Source of the DNA: Lachnospiraceae bacterium UBA6452
Lineage (GTDB): Bacteria; Bacillota; Clostridia; Lachnospirales; Lachnospiraceae
Reading direction: 5' to 3'
DNA: 15,944 bases
Assembly (NCBI GenBank): GCA_002441865.1
Contig: DJNY01000127.1
Location: 1 to 15,944, forward strand
Shown: positions 1 through 6,214 of the stretch, piece after piece
Numbering within the stretch: position 1 is the stretch's first letter
How the letters are laid out: each line of letters begins with the position of its first letter
Translations under genes and position numbers: made by a program
The notes under the pieces: model-generated
What the model was told of the DNA's origin: nothing
What the model saw: the letters and a program-made list of their open reading frames with translations, nothing else
Database searches by the model: none

Positions 1-5
1 AAATA

Positions 6-1475
6 ATGTATCAATATATTTTATTTGATCTGGATGGCACGCTGACCGATTCCAAGGAAGGCATTACTAAGTCAGCCCAATACGCCCTAAAGGCTTTCGG
101 AATAGAAGAAAAAAATCTGGACAAGCTGGAGCCGTTTATCGGTCCTCCGCTTTCAGACAGCTTCCGTGAATTTTATGGGATGAACGAGGCAGATACCGAA
201 AAGGCGGTGCGTACCTTCCGGGAACGTTTTGAAACAGTCGGGATCACAGAAAACAAAATCTATCCGGGCGTGAAGGAAATGCTGCAGGAGCTCAAAGACA
301 GCGGCTGTCTTCTGGCGATCGCATCCAGTAAGCCCGAGGTATCTGTTCACCGGGTATTGCAGATGTTTGAGATCGAGCAGTATTTCAGTATCATTGTCGG
401 AAGCCTGAAGGACGGAACGAGAACGACGAAAATAGAGGTCATGGAAGAAACCTTTGCCCAGCTCAAAAAGAAGGTGGGAAGAGCTTACAGCGAAAAGAAG
501 GTACTGATGGTCGGTGACCGCAAATTTGATATCGAAGGTGCAAAGCATTTTGGTGTAGACAGTGTAGGAGTTACCTATGGCTATGCAAATGACGGTGAGC
601 TGACAAAGGCGGGGGCAACTTATCTGGCAGAAGATCCGCAGGCAGTTGCCAGCCTGATCACCGGGAAAAAACCATATCAGAAGTATGCGGACGTGAGTTC
701 TCTGAAAAAGACACTGGAGATCCTTGCGCCGCTTGCGGCTTACTGGCTGATCCAGCTTGCTGTTTATAATATCCTGTATTATGTGCTGGCAAAATCCGGG
801 GAAGTGTCGACGGTATGCAGTGCATGGCTGAATGTGGTGGCAGCAGCTGCGACATGGCCGTATCTGGTCAGATGCTATCAGAAGAGTCATGCACCGGACT
901 GTGCAGAAGTTGTGACAAGAAGGAAAAAGAAACGCATTACCAGGGAATGGGGGCTGATCGCAGGTTACGGGATCAGTCTGGCACTGTTTCTGAACCTGTT
1001 TATTTCCCTGCTGCAGCTGGCACAAAATTCTGCTTCTTACCAGAAAGTTGCCGGTACACAATATGGCATTTCACTTCCGCTGGGACTTTTCGTATACGGA
1101 CTTGTGATGCCATGTACGGAGGAGCTTTTATTCCGCGGTGTGATCTATAACCGGATCAAAAAGTATTTTCCACGTGTTCTTGCCATGCTGCTGAGCGGAC
1201 TTGTATTCGGCTGTTATCACGGCAATCCGGTACAGATCCTGTATGCATCCCTGATGGGACTTGCCATGGCACTTATCTATGAAAGCTACGGAAGGATCAG
1301 TGCGCCGATCCTGTTTCATATCAGTGCAAATGCAGTGGTTTATACCTGTTCCAAGTCTGGCTTTTTTGCGGGAGGCACTAAGACCATGTTCTGCATGATA
1401 CTGATGCTGGGGCTTTCCCTGCTTTTGACCTACTGGTACGCAAAAGGCTTATTTTCAAAGTTTATAAGCAGATAA
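6..1475 (+). CDS. HAD-family phosphatase fused to a CPBP (CAAX-protease-like) membrane domain
   Basis: This is a two-part protein of 489 residues. Residues 1-220 form a haloacid-dehalogenase phosphatase of the phosphoglycolate-phosphatase/PpaX type. The nucleophile motif DLDGT carries D8 and D10, motif II is ASSKP near 106-110, a motif III lysine lies near K142, and motif IV is GDRKFD with D171 and D175. Residues 235-489 are hydrophobic, with several membrane segments, and carry CPBP intramembrane protease motifs: EELLFRG at 372-378, FGCYHG with H405, and HISAN with H438 and N442. The HAD half should be cytosolic and the CPBP half membrane-embedded. The start fits because HAD proteins usually begin a few residues before DLDGT; the window edge hides most of the RBS region. 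HAD substrate and CPBP target are unknown. The stop lies only about 30 bases before the next promoter, and I see no clear terminator there. Confidence 0.88.
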   Translation: MYQYILFDLDGTLTDSKEGITKSAQYALKAFGIEEKNLDKLEPFIGPPLSDSFREFYGMNEADTEKAVRTFRERFETVGITENKIYPGVKEMLQELKDSGCLLAIASSKPEVSVHRVLQMFEIEQYFSIIVGSLKDGTRTTKIEVMEETFAQLKKKVGRAYSEKKVLMVGDRKFDIEGAKHFGVDSVGVTYGYANDGELTKAGATYLAEDPQAVASLITGKKPYQKYADVSSLKKTLEILAPLAAYWLIQLAVYNILYYVLAKSGEVSTVCSAWLNVVAAAATWPYLVRCYQKSHAPDCAEVVTRRKKKRITREWGLIAGYGISLALFLNLFISLLQLAQNSASYQKVAGTQYGISLPLGLFVYGLVMPCTEELLFRGVIYNRIKKYFPRVLAMLLSGLVFGCYHGNPVQILYASLMGLAMALIYESYGRISAPILFHISANAVVYTCSKSGFFAGGTKTMFCMILMLGLSLLLTYWYAKGLFSKFISR

Positions 1476-1506
1476 GGAATTGCGATAACACATTTCTCCA
1501 AATACA

Positions 1507-1534
1507 TTGACACAGACAGTCTGCATGTTAGAAT
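1507..1534 (+). promoter_or_regulatory. Sigma-A-type promoter of the TPP-enzyme gene
   Basis: TTGACA at 1507-1512 and TAGAAT at 1529-1534 are separated by 16 bases. The -35 box is perfect and the -10 box matches five of six consensus bases. Transcription would start near 1541, giving a leader of about 100 bases before the ATG at 1640. A palindrome fills part of the spacer (separate entry). Confidence 0.7.
1513..1523. promoter_or_regulatory. Possible operator palindrome inside the promoter spacer
   Basis: CAGAC-A-GTCTG is a perfect inverted repeat directly after the -35 box. Such a position is typical for a repressor site that competes with RNA polymerase. It does not resemble the TTGTATACAA palindrome of the other two units, so any regulator would probably be different. 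An 11-base palindrome can occur by chance. Confidence 0.3.
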
Positions 1535-1553
1535 GAAACTGCAAACAGGCAAA

Positions 1554-1575
1554 GGGGTCTGAAAAAACAGAGCCC
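1554..1575 (+). other. Leader hairpin without a U-tract
   Basis: GGGGTCTG and CAGAGCCC pair with one G/G mismatch around a six-A loop, about 13 bases after the predicted transcription start. No run of T follows, so it is not an intrinsic terminator. The bases before and in the left arm (GGCAAAGGGGTCT) resemble the GCAAAGGYGCTT start of the terminators at 3366 and 6092, so it may be a related or decayed leader structure. Confidence 0.35.
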
Positions 1576-1639
1576 GGCGCTATGTCATGTGTCAATGATC
1601 TATGTCTGCTGTGGCTCCGGTGATAGGAGAGAACGAGAG

Positions 1640-3316
1640 ATGAACACAGCAGAAGTATTGGTAAAATGTCTGGAAAACGAAGGTGTCAAATATATCTTCG
1701 GAATTCCGGGAGAAGAAAATCTGGAAGTCATGAAAGCACTTCAGAATTCTACGATCAAATTTATAACAGTCAGACATGAGCAGGGTGCAGCCTTTATGGC
1801 AGATGTGTATGGCAGACTGACCGGAAAAGCGGGCGTCTGTTTATCAACACTCGGACCGGGCGCAACCAATCTGGTCACAGGGGTAGCGGACGCTAACTCG
1901 GATGGCGCACCTCTTGTTGCCATTACAGGGCAGGTTGGAACAGAGCGGATGCATCTGACTTCCCATCAGTTTTTGGATCTGGTCAACATGTTTTCTCCGA
2001 TCACAAAGAGAAGCAAGCAGATCGTCAGACCGGATACCGTCAATGAAATTATCAGGATTGCATTTAAATACGCGGAAAATGAGAAGCCGGGAGCAACTCA
2101 TGTGGATCTGCCGTGTAATATCGCGCGGATGGAAGTACCGGACGGACCTGCGACAAAGCCGTTGAAGCATCATAAGCCGAATATGGAAATGGCGTGTATT
2201 GAAAATCTGGAGGAAGCAGCAGGCGCGATCTTTCAGGCAAAGAAGCCTGTTATGCTGGTCGGACATTCTGCGGTCAGAAATAAAGCGTCCAAAGAGATCA
2301 CTGCATTTGCACGTAAGATGAAGATTCCGGTCATCAATACGATGATGGCAAAGGGTGTCATTCCGTTTGATGATCCATATTCCATGTGGACGATCGGTAT
2401 TCCGCAGAAGGATTATGTGGATGTTATACTGGAACAGGCGGATCTGGTGATCGCAGTCGGCTATGATATTGTGGAATATGCGCCTGCCAAGTGGAACGCG
2501 GACGGAAAGCATGCGATCCTGCATATCGATGCAAGACCATGTCATATCAATAAGCTGTATCAGCCGGATATTGAGGTAGTCGGTGATATTTCTTATTCTC
2601 TGAAGCAGATCTCTCTTCGCTGCAAGCGCACAGAAGAGCCGGAATGGGCTTTTGAGATCAAAAAGCTGATGGTGGAAGAATACGAAAGCTATCAGAATGA
2701 CCAGTCATTCCCAATGAAGCCGCAGAAGATACTGTCTGATGTGCGCCGTGTGCTTGACAGGGACGATATTGTGATCTCCGATGTGGGAGCTCATAAAATG
2801 TGGATCGCGCGGGAGTATCGCTGCTATGAACCGAATACCTGTATCATATCAAACGGCTTTGCCACAATGGGCATTTCCGTACCGGGTGCACTTTCCGCCA
2901 AGCTGGTAAACCCTGACAAAAAGGTGCTTGCCATCACAGGAGACGGCGGTTTTATGATGAACTGTCAGGAATATGAGACAGCACTGCGCGTGGGAACACC
3001 GTTTGTAACGCTGATCTTCAATGATGAAAGCTATGGTCTGATCAAATGGAAGCAGGAAGACCGCTATGGCAGCAGCTGTTTCGTTGATTTTACCAATCCG
3101 GATTTTGTCAAATTTGCGGAAAGCATGCATGCGATCGGTTACCGGATCGAAAAGGCGGAAGACCTTCTGCCAACGCTGGAAAAGGCATTTGAGCAGACAG
3201 TACCTGTCATTATCGATTGCCCGGTAGATTACGGTGAAAACACAAAGCTGACGGAGAACCTTGCTAAGATTTATGAAAAGCTGCATGAGAAGTATTGCGG
3301 CAAGGATGAAAAATAG
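1640..3316 (+). CDS. Acetolactate-synthase-type thiamine pyrophosphate enzyme (AlsS/IlvB-like)
   Basis: The 558-residue product has the three-domain TPP-decarboxylase fold. The N-terminal pyrimidine-binding domain carries the catalytic glutamate in VRHEQGAAF (E47). GPGATN and THVDLP segments follow, and the C-terminal TPP/Mg site is GDGG at 434-437 with NDESYG from 461. The segment around HQFLDL and SPITK resembles catabolic AlsS. The family condenses two pyruvates to acetolactate, or decarboxylates and ligates other 2-oxo acids, in the cytosol. Glyoxylate carboligase is unlikely because that enzyme has valine at the position of E47. An upstream in-frame ATG at 1589 is rejected because GGAGAG lies at normal spacing before 1640 and homology begins at MNTAEVL. 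No small regulatory subunit gene is adjacent. Its own promoter precedes it. The true substrate is uncertain. Confidence 0.85.
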   Translation: MNTAEVLVKCLENEGVKYIFGIPGEENLEVMKALQNSTIKFITVRHEQGAAFMADVYGRLTGKAGVCLSTLGPGATNLVTGVADANSDGAPLVAITGQVGTERMHLTSHQFLDLVNMFSPITKRSKQIVRPDTVNEIIRIAFKYAENEKPGATHVDLPCNIARMEVPDGPATKPLKHHKPNMEMACIENLEEAAGAIFQAKKPVMLVGHSAVRNKASKEITAFARKMKIPVINTMMAKGVIPFDDPYSMWTIGIPQKDYVDVILEQADLVIAVGYDIVEYAPAKWNADGKHAILHIDARPCHINKLYQPDIEVVGDISYSLKQISLRCKRTEEPEWAFEIKKLMVEEYESYQNDQSFPMKPQKILSDVRRVLDRDDIVISDVGAHKMWIAREYRCYEPNTCIISNGFATMGISVPGALSAKLVNPDKKVLAITGDGGFMMNCQEYETALRVGTPFVTLIFNDESYGLIKWKQEDRYGSSCFVDFTNPDFVKFAESMHAIGYRIEKAEDLLPTLEKAFEQTVPVIIDCPVDYGENTKLTENLAKIYEKLHEKYCGKDEK

Positions 3317-3326
3317 AAAAAAGGTC

Positions 3327-3353
3327 TTGACAAAACAATAAGGCAGATATAAT
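3327..3353 (+). promoter_or_regulatory. Promoter upstream of the amidohydrolase unit
   Basis: TTGACA at 3327-3332 and TATAAT at 3348-3353 are perfect boxes with a slightly short 15-base spacer. The start would be near 3360, only about six bases before a strong terminator. It begins just 10 bases after the stop codon of the TPP-enzyme gene. Confidence 0.65.
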
Positions 3354-3365
3354 ATGCAGATAAGC

Positions 3366-3414
3366 AAAGGTGCTTTTCAGACAATGAGGTCTTGAAAAGT
3401 GCCTTTCTTTTTTT
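3366..3414 (+). terminator. Promoter-proximal intrinsic terminator (attenuator or upstream-gene terminator)
   Basis: AAAGGTGCTTTTCA at 3366-3379 pairs fully, with two G-U pairs, with TGAAAAGTGCCTTT at 3393-3406. GAC and GTC extend the stem to about 17 pairs around a six-base loop. Seven T residues follow at 3408-3414. It lies about 50 bases after the TPP-enzyme stop, so it can end that transcript. It also lies immediately after the promoter at 3327, so transcripts from there should stop after about 55 bases unless readthrough is allowed. Confidence 0.85.
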
Positions 3415-3419
3415 ACCGG

Positions 3420-3453
3420 CAACTTGTATACAACAGAAATACAAATTAAATAC
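3420..3453 (+). promoter_or_regulatory. 34-bp shared regulatory element, copy 1, with TTGTATACAA palindrome
   Basis: This stretch is identical at 31 of 34 positions to 6215-6248. It holds a perfect 10-bp palindrome, TTGTATACAA, at 3424-3433, of the TNGT..ACNA form seen in operators of FadR/FCD-type GntR regulators. ATAC occurs three times at 11-base steps (3428, 3439, 3450). It lies six bases after the T-tract of the terminator and 22 bases before the ATG at 3476. The GntR gene at 5346 in this unit is the obvious candidate ligand. Confidence 0.6.
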
Positions 3454-3475
3454 AACACAAAAGGAGGAACACATT

Positions 3476-4552
3476 ATGAACATTTATCCAGCAAACTTTG
3501 ACAAAAACGATTGGCAGTATTCCAGAAACTATCAGAGAAGTCTTGATCTTCTGAAGGGCTCTATCGACCTTCATGTACATGCAGGCCCACATCTGATCAG
3601 CAGCCCGCGAAGCGTGAATCCGGTACAGGCAGCGATCGAAGCCAGAGATGCAGGCATGAGAGGTATCGCTTATATGTGCGTATTCAACTGGTCAGTCGGT
3701 ACCGCATGGATCGTCAATGAAACAGTCCCGGATTTCTGTACTTACGGCGGTATCATTTTAAATACGGTACTTGGCGGTATGAATCCAAGAGCTGTCAAAA
3801 CGGCTGTTTACTATGGCAGTGGAGCAAGATTCGTATCCTTCGGTGCACATTCCACAAAATATCAGGCAGGTGTGGAAGGCAGATATGTAGACGGACAGTG
3901 GAAGAGACTTGTAGATCTGTATCCTGAATTTGTAGAAGAGGAATACAACAGATGTATCGAGATCCCGCTTGATAAGCCAACCAAGGAATTTGATGAGATC
4001 ATGAAGATCGTTGCAGATAACCCGCAGATCTACTTAGTCAGCGGACATATTTCCAATGCAGAGGCTTTAAAGCTTTGTGATTATGCACAGGAATACGGTA
4101 TCAAGAAAGTGCTGTTATCCAACGCCGTAACAGAGCATCTGTCAGAAAAGGAAATCGATTATGCGATCAGCAAAGGTGCCAAACTTGAGAAGTGCCTGGC
4201 TGAACATACACATACAGGCTCTATTCCAAAAACACATTATTATATTGAGCCACAGTACAGAGCTTATGATGAAGGACAGTCCGGTGCACCGGCAGGTGGT
4301 GTGTATGCATCAGCTAACCAGATGAAGAAATTCGGTGTGGAGAACTTCATCATCGGTACAGACTTCGGTGTTTATACATTGCCGCATCCGGTAGAAGGCT
4401 TCAGAGAATGGATCGCATGTCTGATGGACTGCGGATGGACAGATGAAGAGATCCGTACAGTCAGCACTTATAACCCGGCTAAGATGCTGGATATCGATGT
4501 GACAAAGCCAATGCCTTGGGAGAAAACTGAGGAAAACGGTGAAGTAAAATAA
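3476..4552 (+). CDS. Metal-dependent amidohydrolase-like protein (DUF6282 type)
   Basis: The 358-residue product resembles the DUF6282 group of TIM-barrel amidohydrolases. Visible metal-site candidates are HVH (H33, H35) after a short beta strand, H191 in VSGHIS, and D296 in GTDFG near the C-terminus. AEHTHTG (243-247) and a YNPAKML segment, common near the end of amidohydrolases, also appear. No signal peptide or membrane segment is seen, so it should be cytosolic. The start is ATG 3476 because GGAGG lies 7 bases upstream. An in-frame TTG at 3392 would run through the terminator and regulatory element and is rejected. It is first in a unit with the ATC-hydrolase-like and GntR genes. The reaction is not known. 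Hydrolysis of a C-N or ester bond in a small metabolite is likely from the fold and neighbours. Confidence 0.8.
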   Translation: MNIYPANFDKNDWQYSRNYQRSLDLLKGSIDLHVHAGPHLISSPRSVNPVQAAIEARDAGMRGIAYMCVFNWSVGTAWIVNETVPDFCTYGGIILNTVLGGMNPRAVKTAVYYGSGARFVSFGAHSTKYQAGVEGRYVDGQWKRLVDLYPEFVEEEYNRCIEIPLDKPTKEFDEIMKIVADNPQIYLVSGHISNAEALKLCDYAQEYGIKKVLLSNAVTEHLSEKEIDYAISKGAKLEKCLAEHTHTGSIPKTHYYIEPQYRAYDEGQSGAPAGGVYASANQMKKFGVENFIIGTDFGVYTLPHPVEGFREWIACLMDCGWTDEEIRTVSTYNPAKMLDIDVTKPMPWEKTEENGEVK

Positions 4553-4568
4553 GTACAGAAAGGGTAGA

Positions 4569-4594
4569 CATGATACTGTTATATGTGTATCATG
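4569..4594. repeat. Inverted repeat CATGATAC-N10-GTATCATG before the ATC-hydrolase-like gene
   Basis: CATGATAC at 4569-4576 and GTATCATG at 4587-4594 are perfect inverted copies around a 10-base AT-rich loop. No T-tract follows, so it is not a classic terminator. The right arm ends at the AAAAGG ribosome binding site at 4595-4600. An RNA hairpin here could affect translation or mark a processing point between cistrons; a protein-binding site is also possible. Confidence 0.5.
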
Positions 4595-4607
4595 AAAAGG
4601 TCAGGAT

Positions 4608-5315
4608 ATGGCAGAGAAATATACAGTAGAACAGCATGCAGCACTGATCGGGCTGACAGGCAAATGTCTGGAAGAGCTGCTCGGTGATTACGGAAAAGAC
4701 GTTTATATCAACTGCATAACAAGATATGCAAGGCAGCGGGGCAGACGCATGCGCAATCGTGCCATACGTGACGGCAGACCATTAAATTATGAAACATTTC
4801 TTGCATACGGGGAGCTGAGCTTTGAAACGCTCCCCGGTGACTATCAGGTAAAATCGGAATCGCCGGTTTTTATCAACTGCTGTATGCGCTGCAGATGGGA
4901 TCTGGGCTGGAAACAGTATGGGCTGTCAAAGTACGGAGAGGCATATTGCAAATATGTGGATATCAATCTCGTGCAGGGCTTTCATCCGGATATGGTCATG
5001 ATCGCGGAGACGATGATCGGTCTGGGAGATGACTGCTGTACGTTTGTAGATGTCGGTTATGAGCAGACAGAGGAGTCCAAGGCGCGTATCGCACAGATGA
5101 AGCAGGAGCTGAACGGAAGGTACGTCAGAGATTTCCTGTATCATATGGCACATTGGCTGAATGCAGCGACTACGATCGTAAAAGGAATTGTTTCAGAAGC
5201 GGAGCTTGCGCAATTTACGCAAAATCTGAAGACGCAGTTTGCAGCACTTGTGGGTGATGCAATTGCGGAAGAAGTCTTTGCAGCCGCCGATCAGGATTTT
5301 GATCTGTATGATTAG
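4608..5315 (+). CDS. L-2-amino-thiazoline-4-carboxylate (ATC) hydrolase family protein
   Basis: The 235-residue cytosolic protein matches the ATC-hydrolase family by its pattern: a helical N-terminal half, YCKYVD (Y113-D118), GFHPD (124-128), and a C-terminal GDDCCTFVD with C143 and C144. In Pseudomonas the founding enzyme opens L-2-amino-thiazoline-4-carboxylate to N-carbamoyl-L-cysteine, which a carbamoylase then converts to cysteine. Many clostridial members have no tested substrate, so the name is a family label here. ATG 4608 follows AAAAGG with normal spacing. The gene sits 55 bases after the amidohydrolase and 30 before the GntR regulator, likely in one transcript. An M20 carbamoylase in the next operon (10140) makes a hydrolase-carbamoylase route plausible. 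Confidence 0.75.
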   Translation: MAEKYTVEQHAALIGLTGKCLEELLGDYGKDVYINCITRYARQRGRRMRNRAIRDGRPLNYETFLAYGELSFETLPGDYQVKSESPVFINCCMRCRWDLGWKQYGLSKYGEAYCKYVDINLVQGFHPDMVMIAETMIGLGDDCCTFVDVGYEQTEESKARIAQMKQELNGRYVRDFLYHMAHWLNAATTIVKGIVSEAELAQFTQNLKTQFAALVGDAIAEEVFAAADQDFDLYD

Positions 5316-5345
5316 CAGAGACAGGAAAGAAAAGGAAGGTATTGT

Positions 5346-5981
5346 ATGGAGAACGGGGGATTACGGGAACTGGCCTATCAGAAAATGAAAGAAATGATCC
5401 TGAGCTGTGAGATCAAGCCGGGAGAATTTCTGGATCTGGTAAAGCTGGGAAAACAGCTTGGCATCAGCAGAACACCGATCCGCGAGGCGGAAACCAAATT
5501 GGAGAGGGAAGGACTGCTGCAGATCATTCCGCAAAAAGGGGCATATGTATCGGCAATTTCGCCGAAGGTTGTCAGAGACGTCTATATGACGAGAAAGCTG
5601 CTGGAGCCGGGTATTATCAGACTGGCGGGCGACGGTATTTCCAAAGAGCATCTCAGGAAAATACGGGAGCAGAATCTGGCGGATATAAAAGAGCAGGATC
5701 TGGGAGCACTGGTAGAGACTGACGATGCCCTGCACAGGGAGATCGTTTATTCCACCAGGAACCAGTACATTATTGATATTTTTGAACAGCTCTGTGATCA
5801 GAAAAAACGGATCAACATTATGAGCGGAGCAGTCAGTGAGAAACATGAAAATAACCGCAGGGAGCACAATGCGATCATTGATCTTCTGCTGGCGGAAAAG
5901 TATGAGGAAGCGGCGGTGCTGATGGAACAGCATCTGGATGATGCACTCAGGCAGTCCATGAACCAGCTGATTTATAATTAA
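5346..5981 (+). CDS. GntR-family transcriptional regulator, FCD (FadR-like) subfamily
   Basis: The 211-residue protein has an N-terminal winged helix-turn-helix (about 5-70). It shows the family pattern KPGEFLD, then LGKQLGISRTPIREA (34-48), EREGLL and KGAYV. The C-terminal all-helical FCD effector domain spans about 75-205. Candidate metal ligands are D126 or D127, H130 (DDALHREI), H174 (RREHNAI) and H196 (EQHLDDA). Such proteins bind short palindromes as dimers and respond to small carboxylic acids or metabolites. The TTGTATACAA sites at 3424 and 6219 precede the two catabolic units on either side of this gene and are the best operator candidates. Whether it represses or activates cannot be seen. 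GGAAGG precedes ATG 5346. Confidence 0.9.
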   Translation: MENGGLRELAYQKMKEMILSCEIKPGEFLDLVKLGKQLGISRTPIREAETKLEREGLLQIIPQKGAYVSAISPKVVRDVYMTRKLLEPGIIRLAGDGISKEHLRKIREQNLADIKEQDLGALVETDDALHREIVYSTRNQYIIDIFEQLCDQKKRINIMSGAVSEKHENNRREHNAIIDLLLAEKYEEAAVLMEQHLDDALRQSMNQLIYN

Positions 5982-6030
5982 TTTCTATAGGTGCTGTAAC
6001 GAATCCTGATAAGTGATTTGGAAAATCATA

Positions 6031-6059
6031 TTGACAGTCCCCGGAGGGTGTCATATAAT
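6031..6059 (+). promoter_or_regulatory. Consensus promoter of the transporter/catabolic operon
   Basis: TTGACA at 6031-6036 and TATAAT at 6054-6059 are perfect boxes with the ideal 17-base spacer. Transcription should start near 6066, giving a leader of about 195 bases before ATG 6262. Such a strong promoter followed quickly by a terminator suggests control after initiation. Confidence 0.8.
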
Positions 6060-6091
6060 CCGAATAAATAAAACAAAGCAAGAAAAGCAAA

Positions 6092-6126
6092 GGCGCTTAC
6101 ACAGATTGTGTAAGCGCTATTTTTTT
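6092..6126 (+). terminator. Promoter-proximal intrinsic terminator in the operon leader
   Basis: GGCGCTTACACA at 6092-6103 pairs along its full 12 bases with TGTGTAAGCGCT at 6107-6118 (one G-U), with the three-base loop GAT. Seven T residues follow at 6120-6126. It can end the upstream unit, whose last gene stops 110 bases earlier. It also lies about 26 bases downstream of the predicted start of the 6031 promoter. Its opening AAGCAAAGGCGCTT matches the terminator at 3366 except for one base. Confidence 0.88.
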
Positions 6127-6131
6127 ATGAA

Positions 6132-6159
6132 ATGTCATGTATCGAAGATATGTGATACA
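6132..6159 (+). promoter_or_regulatory. Leader segment resembling the TPP-gene leader, with an inverted repeat
   Basis: Bases 6132-6149 match 1582-1599 at 15 of 18 positions (pattern ATGTCATGTRTCRAWGAT). Overlapping it, TGTATC at 6138-6143 and GATACA at 6154-6159 form an inverted repeat with a 10-base spacer. It could be a protein site or part of the folded leader. The match is short and could be chance. Confidence 0.3.
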
Positions 6160-6202
6160 GCCTCGGTTCATCTGCGAAGCAGATTATGCAGGAACCGGGG
6201 TT
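6159..6202 (+). other. Compound hairpin in the operon leader
   Basis: CCTCGGTTC at 6161-6169 pairs with GAACCGGGG at 6192-6200, and two more pairs (one G-U) extend the base. Directly inside, ATCTGC-GAA-GCAGAT at 6170-6184 forms a perfect second stem stacked on the first, leaving a seven-base bulge on the 3' side (6185-6191). No T-tract follows. It lies between the terminator and the 34-bp element. It fits no riboswitch class I can recognise. A structural or regulatory RNA role is inferred only from the pairing. Confidence 0.5.
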
Positions 6203-6214
6203 CAAAAATGGAAA

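Noticed and set aside
153..1061. A 302-codon minus-strand open frame opposite the HAD-CPBP gene
   Set aside because: The composition is cysteine- and histidine-rich without motifs, and the plus strand encodes a complete HAD domain here.
1541..1639. TPP riboswitch before the TPP-dependent enzyme
   Set aside because: The conserved TPP riboswitch segments (CUGAGA and the ACCUGAUCUGGAUAAUGCC-like block) are absent, and the leader is only about 100 bases.
1640..3316. Glyoxylate carboligase as the identity of the TPP enzyme
   Set aside because: Glyoxylate carboligase carries valine at the catalytic-glutamate position, whereas this protein has E47 in VRHEQG and AlsS-like segments.
3424..3453. Promoter reading of the 34-bp element (TTGTAT-17-TAAATA)
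   Set aside because: Spacing is ideal in both copies, but each box matches consensus at only three of six positions. The palindrome makes an operator more likely; start-site mapping would decide.
3392..3475. In-frame upstream extension of the amidohydrolase gene, and the matching extension before the ABC ATPase, both reading TCIQQKY
   Set aside because: The 34-bp element is open and in the same frame before both genes, raising the idea of a leader peptide. There is no good start site in the first copy, two of the three base differences change the amino acid, and the DNA palindrome explains the conservation better.
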